Source of the DNA: Nocardiopsis mwathae
GTDB lineage: Bacteria; Actinomycetota; Actinomycetes; Streptosporangiales; Streptosporangiaceae
Assembly (NCBI RefSeq): GCF_014201195.1
Contig: NZ_JACHDS010000001.1
Coordinates: 2,666,001 to 2,730,000, forward strand
Direction of reading: 5' to 3'
Length of the DNA stretch: 64,000 nucleotides
In this document: piece after piece, positions 21,957 through 31,101 of the stretch
Numbering within the stretch: position 1 is the stretch's first letter
Layout of the letters: the number at the start of each line of letters is the position of its first letter
Notes under the pieces: generated by a model
What the model was told of the DNA's origin: nothing
What the model saw: the letters and a program-made list of their open reading frames with translations, nothing else
The model's database searches: none
Made by a program: the position numbers and the translations under genes

Positions 21957-22145
21957 GTGGTGAGCATCGTGAACGTGTGGGCGCGGTGGAAAATCTCCGT
22001 GCACGCCCTCACGGGGTTCACCACCGCCGCAGGGCTTACCGCGGTCTACGGTGTGCCAGCCCTGATCGTGTGGCCGTTGGCGGTGGCGGTTTCGTGGAGC
22101 CGGGTGCGACTGAGGCATCACACAGCCGGGCAAGTAATAGCCTGA
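21957..22145 (+). pseudogene. PAP2-like remnant (C-terminal part only)
   Basis: The 62 codons from GTG 21957 encode WKISVHALTGFTTAAGLTAV and SWSRVRLRHHTAGQV, closely parallel to the C-terminal half of the intact gene ending at 21795, then stop before the final GGALIG segment. The N-terminal half is missing. This looks like the decayed copy of a duplicated PAP2-like gene, possibly left by an earlier recombination event next to the attachment site. Confidence 0.6.
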
Positions 22146-22249
22146 GGGATAGTAGGCGCACATCGATCATGTGCTTCGCCTTTTCTTCCGCTCAGAGGGA
22201 AGGGCCGGTACGAGTTCCGGGCCCTTGTTCCGCCACCCTTGCGTTTTCG

Positions 22250-23815
22250 TCACGTCACCCACACGATGTGAAACGATCGCTCCGGATATGATGCCGAATG
22301 CCGCCCAGACCTTCCGACTGGCTTGAGCTCTACAGTGTCAGCTATAGCCACCAGGATCTCGCGCCGCTGAAACATATCGAGGCTGGCCCACGCCTTCTCA
22401 ACCGCACGCTGATCAGGAACTGCGATCTTGTCGACCAAGGGATGCATCCCCTTTGGTCGCGCCGCCTCCTCTAATTTCTTTATCTGCTGCTTCAGCTTGC
22501 GCTCCATCGAGGCGGCAAGCATCACCGAGACCTCATCGCGTTCCACCTTGCCGGGCAGTTCCTCCATCGCGCGCCGCACTCTTGCAAGTTCAAGGACGGA
22601 CTCTCTTCTTTGCTCGCGTTCCTCGTCCGTCTCCTCGAAGTAGTCACGCAACCGGCGATCCGCCAGTCTCGCAATCACTGCCGCCTCGACGATCTCATCG
22701 CCCACCGACTGAAGGATGGAGGTATGGCCGCCTCCGCGTGGGTCCCCAGCCGGCCAACCGTCGCATTGGTAGCGCCTCTTCGCTCCCCCCACGAGGACGG
22801 CCTTGCAAACGTGGCATTTCCCAATTCCCGAAAGAAGCTTCTCAGCAGTGTCGCGTCGTTCTCGACCACCGATTCGCTTCATCTGCAATCGCCGGTTTGC
22901 TTGATACCACAGCTCTTCCTTTATGACAGATGGCCAGATCGCGTCGACCATCTCCAATTGATCAACAGGTTGATCATAGGGCCGGTTTGGGTCATCGGTC
23001 ACTCCGATTACCCGCTTTCCTATCCAACGCGGTGATCTGGCGACCTGCTTAAGTGTAGTCCGCCCCCATTTAGCCCCTGGCTTCCCAGACGGCGTTGGCG
23101 TTCCACGGCTATTGAGATCGGCACAAATATCTGTGTACTTCTCCATCGCCGCCATTCGGGTGATGATCTCCACGCCTACAGGGAACTGCTCTGGGTGGGG
23201 TACGACCTTTTCCAAGGCACCACTGGAGTTGTAGACGCGAAGGAATCCCCACTCCGGCCGACCGGAAGGACGGCCAGCGTTTGCGGCGATGATCTTGCCG
23301 CGTTGGGAGTCCTGGTGTGTGCGCTCGACCTGGGCTTCGGCAACCTGGTTGGAGATGCCCAGGGTCATGCGGTGGTCGACATTGCCGGGGTCGTACAGCG
23401 TTCCCGCGATGCACAGCATCACCCTGTGATCGCGGCACTCGTCTACAAACTCGCGGAGTTCGCGGGTACGAGTCCCTCGGTCGGTGCGGGTGAGCAGGAT
23501 GACATCGAGGCGTTCTTCCAGCACCGCCTGGCGGGCTGCCTCCCAATCGGAGCGCTCAACCCCCTTGGCGACGCCGAACCGGGACGCGGAGGCGTCGTTG
23601 TCGATCCATATGCGGGACTTGGGCAGGTCCCATCCATATCGGTTCGCCATGTGAATGTGAACTTCGCTCTGGCCGTTGACGGAGGTCTCCCCCTGGGTGG
23701 GGTCTGAGGACACCCGCCCATAGGCACCAGCGCGAACCTGCTCAGGAGGGATGCGGGAGAATCGCTCGGCGATGGTGATCAGACGATCAAGGGACCGACG
23801 GCGAGGGACTGACAT
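22250..23815 (-). CDS. int: Large serine integrase
   Basis: 521 aa, right size for phiC31/R4-type integrases. The N-terminal catalytic domain has AYGRVSSDPTQ with the nucleophile serine near residue 36, and LLTRTDRGTRTRELREF, the arginine-containing helix region. A recombinase domain follows (GFLRVYNSSG to RSPRWIGKRV), then a zinc ribbon (KCHVCKAVLVGG, YQCDG) and a coiled coil (EEREQRRESVLELARVRRAMEEL). It recombines attP with a chromosomal attB, here within rtcB. It starts about 40 bp from the junction, the usual place for int beside attP. Excision would need a recombination directionality factor, which I could not identify. Confidence 0.93.
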   Translation of the reverse strand: MSVPRRRSLDRLITIAERFSRIPPEQVRAGAYGRVSSDPTQGETSVNGQSEVHIHMANRYGWDLPKSRIWIDNDASASRFGVAKGVERSDWEAARQAVLEERLDVILLTRTDRGTRTRELREFVDECRDHRVMLCIAGTLYDPGNVDHRMTLGISNQVAEAQVERTHQDSQRGKIIAANAGRPSGRPEWGFLRVYNSSGALEKVVPHPEQFPVGVEIITRMAAMEKYTDICADLNSRGTPTPSGKPGAKWGRTTLKQVARSPRWIGKRVIGVTDDPNRPYDQPVDQLEMVDAIWPSVIKEELWYQANRRLQMKRIGGRERRDTAEKLLSGIGKCHVCKAVLVGGAKRRYQCDGWPAGDPRGGGHTSILQSVGDEIVEAAVIARLADRRLRDYFEETDEEREQRRESVLELARVRRAMEELPGKVERDEVSVMLAASMERKLKQQIKKLEEAARPKGMHPLVDKIAVPDQRAVEKAWASLDMFQRREILVAIADTVELKPVGRSGRHSASYPERSFHIVWVT

Positions 23816-23871
23816 GGGATGATCCTATCCTGTACAGTACCCCTAATTAATCATCGTCCCCGGGATGATCC
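23816..23871. other. Attachment-site junction (attL or attR) within rtcB
   Basis: Reading the minus strand, rtcB is normal through GDVGIIPGTM and then hits ATT AAT TAG, so host and element sequence meet at about 23850-23862. GGGATGATCC occurs on both sides (23816-23825 and 23862-23871), 46 bp apart. CTGTACAG lies between. The exact crossover dinucleotide cannot be fixed without the other junction. Confidence 0.7.
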
Positions 23872-24760
23872 CGACGTCCCCCTGTCCGGCGCGGATCGCG
23901 CCCTTGCGGGTGACCAGGACGTCGACGCCGTCGTAGCTCTCCTCGGCCACGTAGTTGTGGTGGCAGGAGATCCACTGCCCGAAGCGCACCCGCGGGAACG
24001 CCTTGCGCATGACGTCGCAGGCCAGGCCCATCATCACGTCGCGGTTGCGGCGCGCATAGTCCTGTGCCCAGAACAGGTCGCGCCGGTAGGCGTCCATCTC
24101 CGGGGTACCGGAGACGAACACCGCGAGGTCGCGGTCGGGCAGGTCCTGGTTGTGCGGCAGCTTCCGTGCCCGCTCGATGTGGTGCTCGGCCAGCTCCTTG
24201 CCGATGTTGCGGGAGCCGGAGTGCAGGACGATCCACACCGCCGCCTCGTCGTCCAGGCAGACTTCGAGGAAGTGGTTGCCGCCGCCCAGCGTGCCCAGCT
24301 GGTGCTCGGCGCGCCGGCGCCGGTCCTGCACCGCGGAGGCCAGCCGGTCGAAGCGGTCCCAGAACGTCGCCCAGTCGCCGGTCGTGAGCCCGTGGATGCG
24401 GCGCGGGTCGACCGGGGACTTGTGCATCTGGAAGCCGACCGGGACGGCCTTCTCCAGCTCCGAGCGGAGGCGGCGGAGGTCGTCGGGGAGCTCGTCGGCG
24501 GTCAGCGACGTCCGGACGGCGGTCATGCCGCAGCCGATGTCGACGCCGACGGCGGCCGGGGACACCGCGTCGCGCATGGCGATGACCGAGCCGACGGTGG
24601 CGCCCTTCCCGTAGTGCACGTCGGGCATCACGGCCAGCCCGTGCACCCAGGGCAGCCGCGTGACGTTGCGGAGCTGGTCCATGGCCGCGTCCTCGACCGT
24701 CCGTGGGTCGGCCCACATCCGGATCGGAACACGCGCACCCGGAGCTTCGGTGTACGGCAT
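23843..24760 (-). pseudogene. rtcB: RtcB RNA ligase, 3' end lost to element insertion
   Basis: 305 residues remain where actinobacterial RtcB has about 400. Present are DVHYGKGATVGS (47-58), the metal site GVDIGCGM (72-79), GGNHF (160-164), HSGSRNIG (180-187), the HHN with the guanylylated histidine (near 268) and RKGAIR. After GIIPGTM the frame adds only Ile-Asn and stops. The missing part includes the IVRGKGN and SHGAGR-type segments needed for GMP binding and fold closure, so the protein should be inactive. RtcB joins 2',3'-cyclic phosphate or 3'-phosphate to 5'-OH RNA ends. The 3' fragment should lie at the other end of the element. ATG 24760 follows GGGAGGT. Confidence 0.9.
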
Positions 24761-24892
24761 GGGGCCACCTCCCTTTCACAACGGGGTCGACGGTCGCGCG
24801 GCGGCCCAACTCCCGCGCCCCTGCATGAAGCCAGAAGCGCGACGGAACAGCAACCTGTTTTCTCCCGTTATGCCCGGTCTGCGGCGGCGTGT

Positions 24893-25882
24893 TCAGCCTC
24901 CGATCGCCGACATCGGACGGGCCGGCTGGAGGAAGCTGGGGTCGTTGATTCCGTGCCCGGGGAGCTTGGTCGCCACGGCCGCGGCCCAGCGGTCGGCGAT
25001 CTCCTCGTCGGTGGCGCCGCCGCGCAGCAGGGAGCGCAGATCGGACTCCTCGCGGGCGAAGAGGCAGTTGCGGATCTGGCCGTCGGCGGTGAGGCGCACC
25101 CGGTCGCAGGCGCCGCAGAAGGGCCGGGTGACCGAGCCGATCACGCCCACGGTCGCCGGTCCACCGTCGACATGGAAGAGCTCCGCGGGGGCGCTGCCGC
25201 GGGTCTCGGTGTCGGCGGCCTCCAGTCCGAAGGCGCTGCCGAGGCGCTCCAGGATCTCGTCGGCGGTAATCATGGTGTCGCGGCGCCAGCCGTGCTGGGC
25301 GTCCAGCGGCATCTGCTCGATGAAGCGGAGCTGGTAGCCGTGCTCGATGCAGTAGCGCAGGAGTTCGGGTGCCTCGTCGTCGTTGACGTCGCGCATGAGC
25401 ACCGCGTTGACCTTGACCGGAGTGAGCCCCGCTTCGGCCGCTCCGGCCAAGCCGCGCAGCACGTCGTCGAGCCGGCGACGGCGGGCGAGCCGCTCGAAGA
25501 CATCGGGGCGCAGCGTGTCCAGCGAGACGTTGACCCGGTCGAGCCCGGCTTCGGCCAGCGCGGGCGCCATGCGCTCCAGGCCGATGCCGTTGGTGGTGAG
25601 TGCGGTGCGGGGCCGGGGGTCGAGCGCGGTGGCCGCGGCGACGATTCCGGGCAGCCCTCGCCGGAGGAGGGGCTCGCCGCCGGTGAACCGGACCTCCTCG
25701 ATGCCCAGGACGGTGACGCCGACCCGGATCAGGCGGTTGAGCTCGTCGTCGGTGAGCAGTTCGGGCTTGGGCAGCCACTCCAGGCCCTCAGGGGGCATGC
25801 AGTAGGTGCAGCGCAGGTTGCATCGGTCGGTGAGTGAGACCCGCAGGTCGGTCGCCACTCTCCCGTAGGAATCGGCCAGCAT
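24893..25882 (-). CDS. moaA: GTP 3',8-cyclase MoaA (molybdopterin synthesis)
   Basis: 329 aa; ATG 25882 with GGGAGG upstream. The radical-SAM cluster motif CNLRCTYC is near residue 24, GGEPLLR follows, and the C-terminal second cluster is FCGACDRVRL plus NCLF. The protein ends in Gly-Gly, as active MoaA proteins do. It converts GTP to 3',8-cyclo-7,8-dihydro-GTP, the first step of molybdenum cofactor synthesis. It is transcribed toward rtcB; other moa genes are not in the window. Confidence 0.95.
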   Translation of the reverse strand: MLADSYGRVATDLRVSLTDRCNLRCTYCMPPEGLEWLPKPELLTDDELNRLIRVGVTVLGIEEVRFTGGEPLLRRGLPGIVAAATALDPRPRTALTTNGIGLERMAPALAEAGLDRVNVSLDTLRPDVFERLARRRRLDDVLRGLAGAAEAGLTPVKVNAVLMRDVNDDEAPELLRYCIEHGYQLRFIEQMPLDAQHGWRRDTMITADEILERLGSAFGLEAADTETRGSAPAELFHVDGGPATVGVIGSVTRPFCGACDRVRLTADGQIRNCLFAREESDLRSLLRGGATDEEIADRWAAAVATKLPGHGINDPSFLQPARPMSAIGG

Positions 25883-26294
25883 GGGCGTCACCTCCCATTC
25901 CCGGTGGCAGTCCAGCTGCGGTCCGGTACGACATAAGGGCCGCGGCAGGTTCTGCCGGGCAGGTTGCCCGCCACGTGATCTCCACCCTAGGAGACGGCGG
26001 AAACCGGGTTCGTCCGCCACGCCGCAGGATGAACGACCCTGAACATCAGCAAGACATCACTAATACCGACAATTACCCCCTTTTGGTTGAAATCCACTCG
26101 TCTGGCCGTACGAAGGTGCGTCATCGCCGGTCAGCGGTTTTCGGGCGATGTGACAGCCGTCACCGCGCCGCCGCGTCGCGCCCGGCTGCGGTCGCAGCCC
26201 CGCTAGCCTGTCCCCGCCGACTTGCCGTCGTCGCCGTGCCGATGCGGCGCCGCAGGGTGGGCGGCCGGATCCGGAACGGGAACGAGGGGGCACG
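25883..26294. other. Divergent intergenic region moaA / hydrolase
   Basis: 412 bp without a gene. It must hold the promoters of moaA (minus) and the lipase-like gene (plus). The only clear motif is a CRP/GlxR-like site at 26149-26164. I do not see a convincing molybdenum cofactor riboswitch. Confidence 0.5.
26149..26164. promoter_or_regulatory. CRP/GlxR-like site
   Basis: TGTGACAGCCGTCACC matches the TGTGA-N6-TCACA consensus at 9 of 10 fixed positions, 131 bp before the hydrolase start. Single sites of this kind occur by chance in GC-rich genomes, so this is tentative. Confidence 0.4.
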
Positions 26295-27122
26295 GTGATC
26301 AGTACCAGGGAGTGGCGGCTACCGGGCGGGCCGAACGGATCGGGGCACCTGTCCGCGCGCGCCTGGGTCGCGGCCGAGGGCGAGCCGGACTGGCTGGCGG
26401 TGCTCGTCCACGGCTACGGCGAGCACATCGGCCGCTATGAGCACGTGGCCCGCCACCTGTGCGGGCACGGCGCGGCCGTCTACGGCCTGGACCACCGGGG
26501 GCACGGCCGCTCCTCGGGGGAACGCGTGCTCATCGACGACTTCGCCGGGGTGGTGGAGGATGTGCACCGCGTCATCACCCAGGCCCGCACGGCCTACCAT
26601 TCGCTGCCGCTGGTACTCGTCGGCCACTCCCTGGGCGGCATGATCGCCGCACGCTACGCACAGGCGCACCCCGGAGAGGTCGCCGCGCTCGCGCTCTCCG
26701 GGCCGGTCCTGGGCCGCTGGCACGTCGCCGAGGAGCTGCTGGCGCAGGAGGAGATCCCGAGTACGCCCATCGACCCGGACGCGCTCTCGCGCGACCCGCA
26801 GGTGGGCGCCGACTACGTCGGCGACGACCTCGTCTGGCACGGCCCGTTCAAACGGACGACGCTGCAGGCCATCGACACCGAACTGAAGCGCATCACCGCG
26901 GACGGGAGCATCGGCGCGATACCGCTGCTGTGGCTGCACGGCTCCGACGACGGCATCGTGCCGATGGCGGGAACGCGCGGCGGGATCGACGCGCTGGCCG
27001 GAGACGACGTGACGACGCGGATCATCTCCGGGGCGCGGCACGAGGTGTTCAACGAGACCGACCGGGAGGAGACCCTCGACGAGGTCGCCCGCTTCGGCCG
27101 CCGATTCGCCCGGCGCACCTGA
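26295..27122 (+). CDS. Alpha/beta hydrolase, monoacylglycerol lipase-like
   Basis: 275 aa from GTG 26295. VLVHGYGEHIGRY carries the oxyanion-hole HG and the conserved GEH of lysophospholipase/monoacylglycerol lipases. GLDHRGHGRSSG and the nucleophile elbow GHSLGG (Ser near 117) follow; WLHGSDDGIVP supplies the Asp and GARHEVFNE the His. All catalytic positions are intact. No signal peptide, so it likely acts in the cytoplasm on monoacylglycerols or lysophospholipids. It converges with the acyl-CoA synthetase gene, which would activate the released fatty acids. Confidence 0.85.
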   Translation: MISTREWRLPGGPNGSGHLSARAWVAAEGEPDWLAVLVHGYGEHIGRYEHVARHLCGHGAAVYGLDHRGHGRSSGERVLIDDFAGVVEDVHRVITQARTAYHSLPLVLVGHSLGGMIAARYAQAHPGEVAALALSGPVLGRWHVAEELLAQEEIPSTPIDPDALSRDPQVGADYVGDDLVWHGPFKRTTLQAIDTELKRITADGSIGAIPLLWLHGSDDGIVPMAGTRGGIDALAGDDVTTRIISGARHEVFNETDREETLDEVARFGRRFARRT

Positions 27123-27151
27123 CGGGCATGCCGGGCGGCCCCTCACCTCCG

Positions 27152-27172
27152 CCCGGCCCCATCCGGGCCGGG
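27152..27172. terminator. Bidirectional terminator hairpin
   Basis: 8-bp stem (27152-27159 with 27165-27172), 5-nt loop, between convergent genes ending at 27122 and 27175. Confidence 0.5.
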
Positions 27173-27174
27173 AC

Positions 27175-29037
27175 TCACCCGGCGTACATGCGGCCGATGT
27201 CGTCGGCGTACCTGGCCTGGATCACCCGGCGCTTCAGCTTGAGCGACGGGGTCAGCTCGGCGCTCTCCACGGTCCACTCCCCCGGGAGCAGCCGCCACTT
27301 CTTCACCTGCTGGACCCGGGCCAACCGGCGGTTGGCCTCCTCCACCGCCCGGCCGACCTCCGCGAGCACCTGCGGGTGCTCGGCGAGCGCGGCCGGATCG
27401 GCGGGGTCCGCACCGTTGGCCGCCGCCCACACGGCGGCGGCCTCCGGGTCCAGGGTCAGCAAGGCCACCGGGTAGGGGCGCCGGTCCCCATAGGCCAGCG
27501 CCTGCCCGATCAGCGGGTGCTCCTTCAGGCGGTTCTCGATCGCGGCCGGAGCGATGTTCTCGCCGCCTGAGGTGATGATGAGCTCCTTCTTGCGGTCCAC
27601 GACGTAGACGAAACCGTCCACGTCGATGCTCCCGATGTCGCCGGTGTGCAGCCAGCCCTCGGCATCGATGAGGGCGGCGCTCTCCTCGGGCCGGGCCAGG
27701 TAGCCGCTGATGTTGACGGGCCCGCGCACCAGCAGCTCCCCGTCCTCGCCCACGCGCACCTCGATCCCGTCCTGGGGCCGGCCCACGCTTCCGAACCGAT
27801 AGGCGTCGGCGCGGTTGGCGGTGACGGCCCCGCAGTTCTCCGTCATCCCGTAGACGTCGCGGATGAGCAGGCCGAGCCCGGCGAAGAAGCGCAGCGTGTC
27901 CTCGGGCAGGGGCGCCGCACCGGCGATGCAGGCGTCGGCGCGGTCCAGTCCGATCAGCGCGCGTAGGGGCTGCAGCACCTCCCCGTCGGCGCGGGCGAAG
28001 CGCTTCTCCAGCTCCGGGGAGCGGGTACGGCCGAACTGGCCCTCCTCCAGGTAGGCTCGGGCCACCTCCGCGGCCGACTCGATGGCCGTCCGCTGCTCGT
28101 CCGGCGCCGCGGCGAGCGCGGCCGACAACTTGGCCTGCAGCTTCTCCCAGACCCTCGGGACCCCGAACAGCCCGTGCGGCCGGACCAGGCCGAGGAACTC
28201 GCCCAGTCGCGCGGCGTCCGGGCAGAAGTGGATGTGCCCCGCCACGGTCATCGGCAGATAGGCACTGAGCACCCGCTCGGCGATGTGCGCCATGGGCAGG
28301 TAGGACAGCGTCGCCCCGGCCTGCGGCAGGCCGCCGGACCGCCGGGTGACGGTGACCTGGAAGAGCACCTGACGGTGGGTCTCGAAGACGCCCTTGGGGT
28401 TGCCGGTGGTCCCGGAGGTGTAGAGCAGGGTCGCGTTGCTCTGCGGAGTCAGCGCGGCCAGTCGGGCCTCGACGGGGGCGGGGTCGGCGGCGAAAGCGCG
28501 CCGCCCGGCCGCGGTGAAGTCCGCCCAGGACACGAACTCCGGGTCGCCCTCATCGCGGTGATCGGGCACCGCGGCGGCGTCGAGGAGCACCACCGTACGC
28601 AGGTGGGGCAGCCGCCCCAGCCCCGGCCGCCACCGCGCGAGCTCGTCGGCGCCGTCGAGGACGGCGACCCTGGCGGCGCAGTCCGCGGCGACGAACTCGA
28701 CCTGCTCGGCCGCGAAAGTGGAGTAGACGCTGAAGGGGACCGCTCCGGCGTGCACGGCGCCCATGTCGGCGATCAGGTGCTCGGAGCGGTTGGGCATCAT
28801 CAGGGCGACGACGTCGCCGGGCTCGACGCCGACGCCGAGGTAGGCGGCGGCGAGTTCGAGGGCGGCCCGTCGGTACTCCGCCCAGGTCCGGGTCTCCCAG
28901 CCGTCACCGACGCGGTCGGAGAGGGCCGGGAGGTCGCCGTGCTCGGCCGCGGTGCGGTGGAGCAGGTCCACCAGGGTCCGGCCCTCGATCTCGGCTTCGA
29001 CGCCGCGGCGGAGCCGCAGCACCTCGGTCTGCTCCAT
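27175..29037 (-). CDS. Long-chain fatty acyl-CoA synthetase
   Basis: 620 aa; ATG 29037 follows GGGAGG. ANL-superfamily motifs are in order: LLYTSGTTGNPKG (P-loop-like A3), YLPMAHIAER, VYGMTENCG (A5), GWLHTGDIG (A7), DRKKELIITSGGENIAP (A8) and a C-terminal ELTPSLKLKRRVI with the catalytic Lys. The length and the DRKKE segment match long-chain (FadD15-type) synthetases. It adenylates free fatty acids and forms acyl-CoA for beta-oxidation or lipid synthesis. A second, distinct ANL enzyme (49392-51029) serves aromatic acids. Confidence 0.9.
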   Translation of the reverse strand: MEQTEVLRLRRGVEAEIEGRTLVDLLHRTAAEHGDLPALSDRVGDGWETRTWAEYRRAALELAAAYLGVGVEPGDVVALMMPNRSEHLIADMGAVHAGAVPFSVYSTFAAEQVEFVAADCAARVAVLDGADELARWRPGLGRLPHLRTVVLLDAAAVPDHRDEGDPEFVSWADFTAAGRRAFAADPAPVEARLAALTPQSNATLLYTSGTTGNPKGVFETHRQVLFQVTVTRRSGGLPQAGATLSYLPMAHIAERVLSAYLPMTVAGHIHFCPDAARLGEFLGLVRPHGLFGVPRVWEKLQAKLSAALAAAPDEQRTAIESAAEVARAYLEEGQFGRTRSPELEKRFARADGEVLQPLRALIGLDRADACIAGAAPLPEDTLRFFAGLGLLIRDVYGMTENCGAVTANRADAYRFGSVGRPQDGIEVRVGEDGELLVRGPVNISGYLARPEESAALIDAEGWLHTGDIGSIDVDGFVYVVDRKKELIITSGGENIAPAAIENRLKEHPLIGQALAYGDRRPYPVALLTLDPEAAAVWAAANGADPADPAALAEHPQVLAEVGRAVEEANRRLARVQQVKKWRLLPGEWTVESAELTPSLKLKRRVIQARYADDIGRMYAG

Positions 29038-29284
29038 ATACTCGCTGCCTCCCACTCGCGCAGTGTGGCCCACGTCACCCCCCGGGCCGCCTATCGCACC
29101 ACGCCCGCGCCGAGCGCGGCAAGCCGTGTACGGGCCGCGGTCCTGAGCACCGACGCACCCCGCGGCCCGCCCGTGTTTGGTCCTCTCCCTCCCCTCACGT
29201 CTCCCTTGGCCGCGCCCGCGCCCGCGAGGGCCGACACGGGCGTGGCCGGTTCCGGTCACACGGGTGCGGATCACGCGCCTCCGG

Positions 29285-30721
29285 TCAGACGAACAGGTCC
29301 CGGTTCATCGGTGCCGGGCGCGCCACCGTGTCGGAGTAGGCGTCGGCGAGGCGCTCGACGGCGTCGGCCAGGACGTCCGGCGGCTGGGTGTAGGAGAAGC
29401 GCATGTAGCGCTCCAGGGTGCCCTCGGCACCGAACAGCGGCCCGGGCGCCGAGTGCACGCCGTGGCGGACCGCGTTCTCGCGCAGCACCGACGCCACCGG
29501 CATCGGCAGTTCGGCCCACAGCACCAGGCCGCCGCTGGGCGGCGTGAACCGCCAGTCGGGCAGCCGGTCGCGCAGCGCGACGACCAGGGCGTCGCGGTTG
29601 CGGCGCAGCCCGCTGCTGCGCTCGGCGCGGATGCGCATGACGTCGGAGAGCAGGTGGGTGACGATCAGCTGGTCGAGGACGGGGCTGGACAGGTCGCCGC
29701 GCTGGCGCACCGCCATGAGGCGGGAGACCATCGGCGGGGTGGTGCGGATCCAGCCGATGCGCAGCCCGCCCCACAGCAGCTTGGCGGCCGAACCGAGGGT
29801 GAAGACGCGCCCGTCGGTGTCGTGCGCGGCCACCGGGGCCGGCTGGTCGCCGGAGTCGATGGCGAGCTCGGCGACGCTCTCGTCGATGATCAGCGACGTT
29901 CCGGCGCGGCGCGCTTCGGCGACCACGGCGGCCCGCTCGTCGTCGTCCATGAGGGCGCCGGTGGGGTTGTGGAAGTCGGGTATCAGGAAGGCCAGCCGCG
30001 GCTTGGTGGTGCGGAAGGCGTCGATGACATACTCCATGTCCCAGCCACCGGGCGTCACACCGATGGTGCGTACCCGCGCCCCGTGCCGACGCGCGATGTC
30101 GAGCGCGTGCGGGTAGGTGGGCGACTCCGCCAGCAGCCCGTCGCCCGGCTCCAGCAGCAGATCCATGAGGAGCGCCAGGCCGTGCTGGGCGCCGTTGGTG
30201 ACGAAGATCTGCTCCGGTGTCGTGGGGAGGCCGCGCTCGACGTAGCGGCGGGCGATGGCGTGCCGCAGCTCGGGCAGGCCGTGCGGGCTGTAGCCGAGGC
30301 CTCCGACGTGCGCGTCGAGCTGGCCGACGGCGAGCCGGGCGGCGTCGCGCAGGCCCTCGATGGCCGAGGGGGCGGCGACGCCCAGGTCGATGTGTTCGGC
30401 GTCGGGGACGAACGAGGCCCCCCGCCCTGCGCCGGCTCCGACGTCGGGCAGCACCGTCCAGCTGCCCGAGCCCTGGCGGCTGTCCAGGAACCCGTTCTCG
30501 CGCAGCCACCCGTAGGCGGCGGTGACGGTGGTGCGGCTCAGCTTGAGCGCGGACGCGAGGTCCCGCTCGGCCGGCAGCCGCGTGTGCGTGGGGATCCGGC
30601 CGTCCAGGATGAGCCCGCTGATCGATCTCCCCACGGCCACGTAGTAGGGGCGCTCGTAGGCGCTCCGCCCGATCAGTCGGGCGAGCAGATGTCCGTTGAT
30701 CCTTCGTTCGCCGACCGGCAT
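29285..30721 (-). CDS. MocR-family regulator (GntR HTH plus aminotransferase domain)
   Basis: 478 aa. The N-terminal winged helix is GntR type (GRIPTHTRLPAERDLASALKLSRTTVTAAYGWLRENG, residues about 42-78). A fold-type I aminotransferase domain follows: FVTNGAQHGLALL, ESPTYPHAL, IPDFHNPTG and the pyridoxal-phosphate lysine in LGSAAKLLWGGLRIGW. MocR proteins use PLP-bound ligands to switch DNA binding rather than to catalyse transamination; they control vitamin B6, GABA or membrane protein genes. The target is probably in the 380-bp gap upstream, but no typical target gene is adjacent. Confidence 0.88.
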   Translation of the reverse strand: MPVGERRINGHLLARLIGRSAYERPYYVAVGRSISGLILDGRIPTHTRLPAERDLASALKLSRTTVTAAYGWLRENGFLDSRQGSGSWTVLPDVGAGAGRGASFVPDAEHIDLGVAAPSAIEGLRDAARLAVGQLDAHVGGLGYSPHGLPELRHAIARRYVERGLPTTPEQIFVTNGAQHGLALLMDLLLEPGDGLLAESPTYPHALDIARRHGARVRTIGVTPGGWDMEYVIDAFRTTKPRLAFLIPDFHNPTGALMDDDERAAVVAEARRAGTSLIIDESVAELAIDSGDQPAPVAAHDTDGRVFTLGSAAKLLWGGLRIGWIRTTPPMVSRLMAVRQRGDLSSPVLDQLIVTHLLSDVMRIRAERSSGLRRNRDALVVALRDRLPDWRFTPPSGGLVLWAELPMPVASVLRENAVRHGVHSAPGPLFGAEGTLERYMRFSYTQPPDVLADAVERLADAYSDTVARPAPMNRDLFV

Positions 30722-31101
30722 GGCACCACTTTCCCCCGATTGGCTCTGCTCTGGTCGCAGCCACTCAGGCCATTCTTACCTCGGGCGATGATCCCGCTAC
30801 ACCGATATAGGCAGTACGCCAGCACTTGTCCGCGTTCCTTCGCCACTTCCGTCCCACCGTCACCACAGCGACCGTCGGTCCTGCGGATGTCGCCCCCGGT
30901 GACGCAGGGTGATCAGCCGAGTGACCGGTTGGCCTCTCGGACCGCCTTCACCGATCGGCCCGTTGTGGGCAGGCCAATCACCGGTTAACGGTCCCCGCAG
31001 GGGAGGGATCTTAATGGGAGAATCCAAGAAACGACCGAAACGGAGTGGCGCGCATGGCTACCGTGGGCGACGACAAGGATCCGGCATGCGGAGGCAGTGA
31101 C
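30722..31101. other. Intergenic region MocR / Uma2
   Basis: 380 bp. ACCGGTTGGCC (30923-30933) and GGCCAATCACCGGT (30971-30984) form an inverted repeat, a possible MocR site. An in-frame GTG at 31045 could extend the Uma2 gene, but the ribosome site favours 31102. Confidence 0.4.

Larger units (their letters stand above)
1..23860. mobile_element. Temperate phage-like integrated element (right part)
   Basis: A serine integrase at the right border, a divergent repressor switch, and replication/recombination genes (DnaC-like loader, initiator, SSB, RusA-like, Rad52/Sak-like, DnaQ-like, RNA ligase) identify an integrated phage-like element. The right border falls at about 23850-23862, where rtcB codons give way to non-rtcB sequence. 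The left border and any structural genes must lie left of the window. Wobble positions in 18.7-21.2 kb are visibly richer in A than host genes. An integrative plasmid-like element is possible, but the early-gene content fits a phage better. Confidence 0.85.

Noticed and set aside
23816-23871. GGGATGATCC direct repeat as the att core
   Set aside because: Serine integrases normally use a 2-bp crossover in short att sites; a 10-bp repeat 46 bp apart at one junction may be chance. The other junction is needed.
23847-25778. Long minus-strand frame across rtcB and moaA
   Set aside because: Arg/Ala/Pro-rich shadow in another frame of the same strand; the true frames contain all RtcB and MoaA motifs.
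25883-26060. Molybdenum cofactor riboswitch before moaA
   Set aside because: The region has GC hairpin potential, but I could not recognise the conserved core of the motif, so I do not call it.
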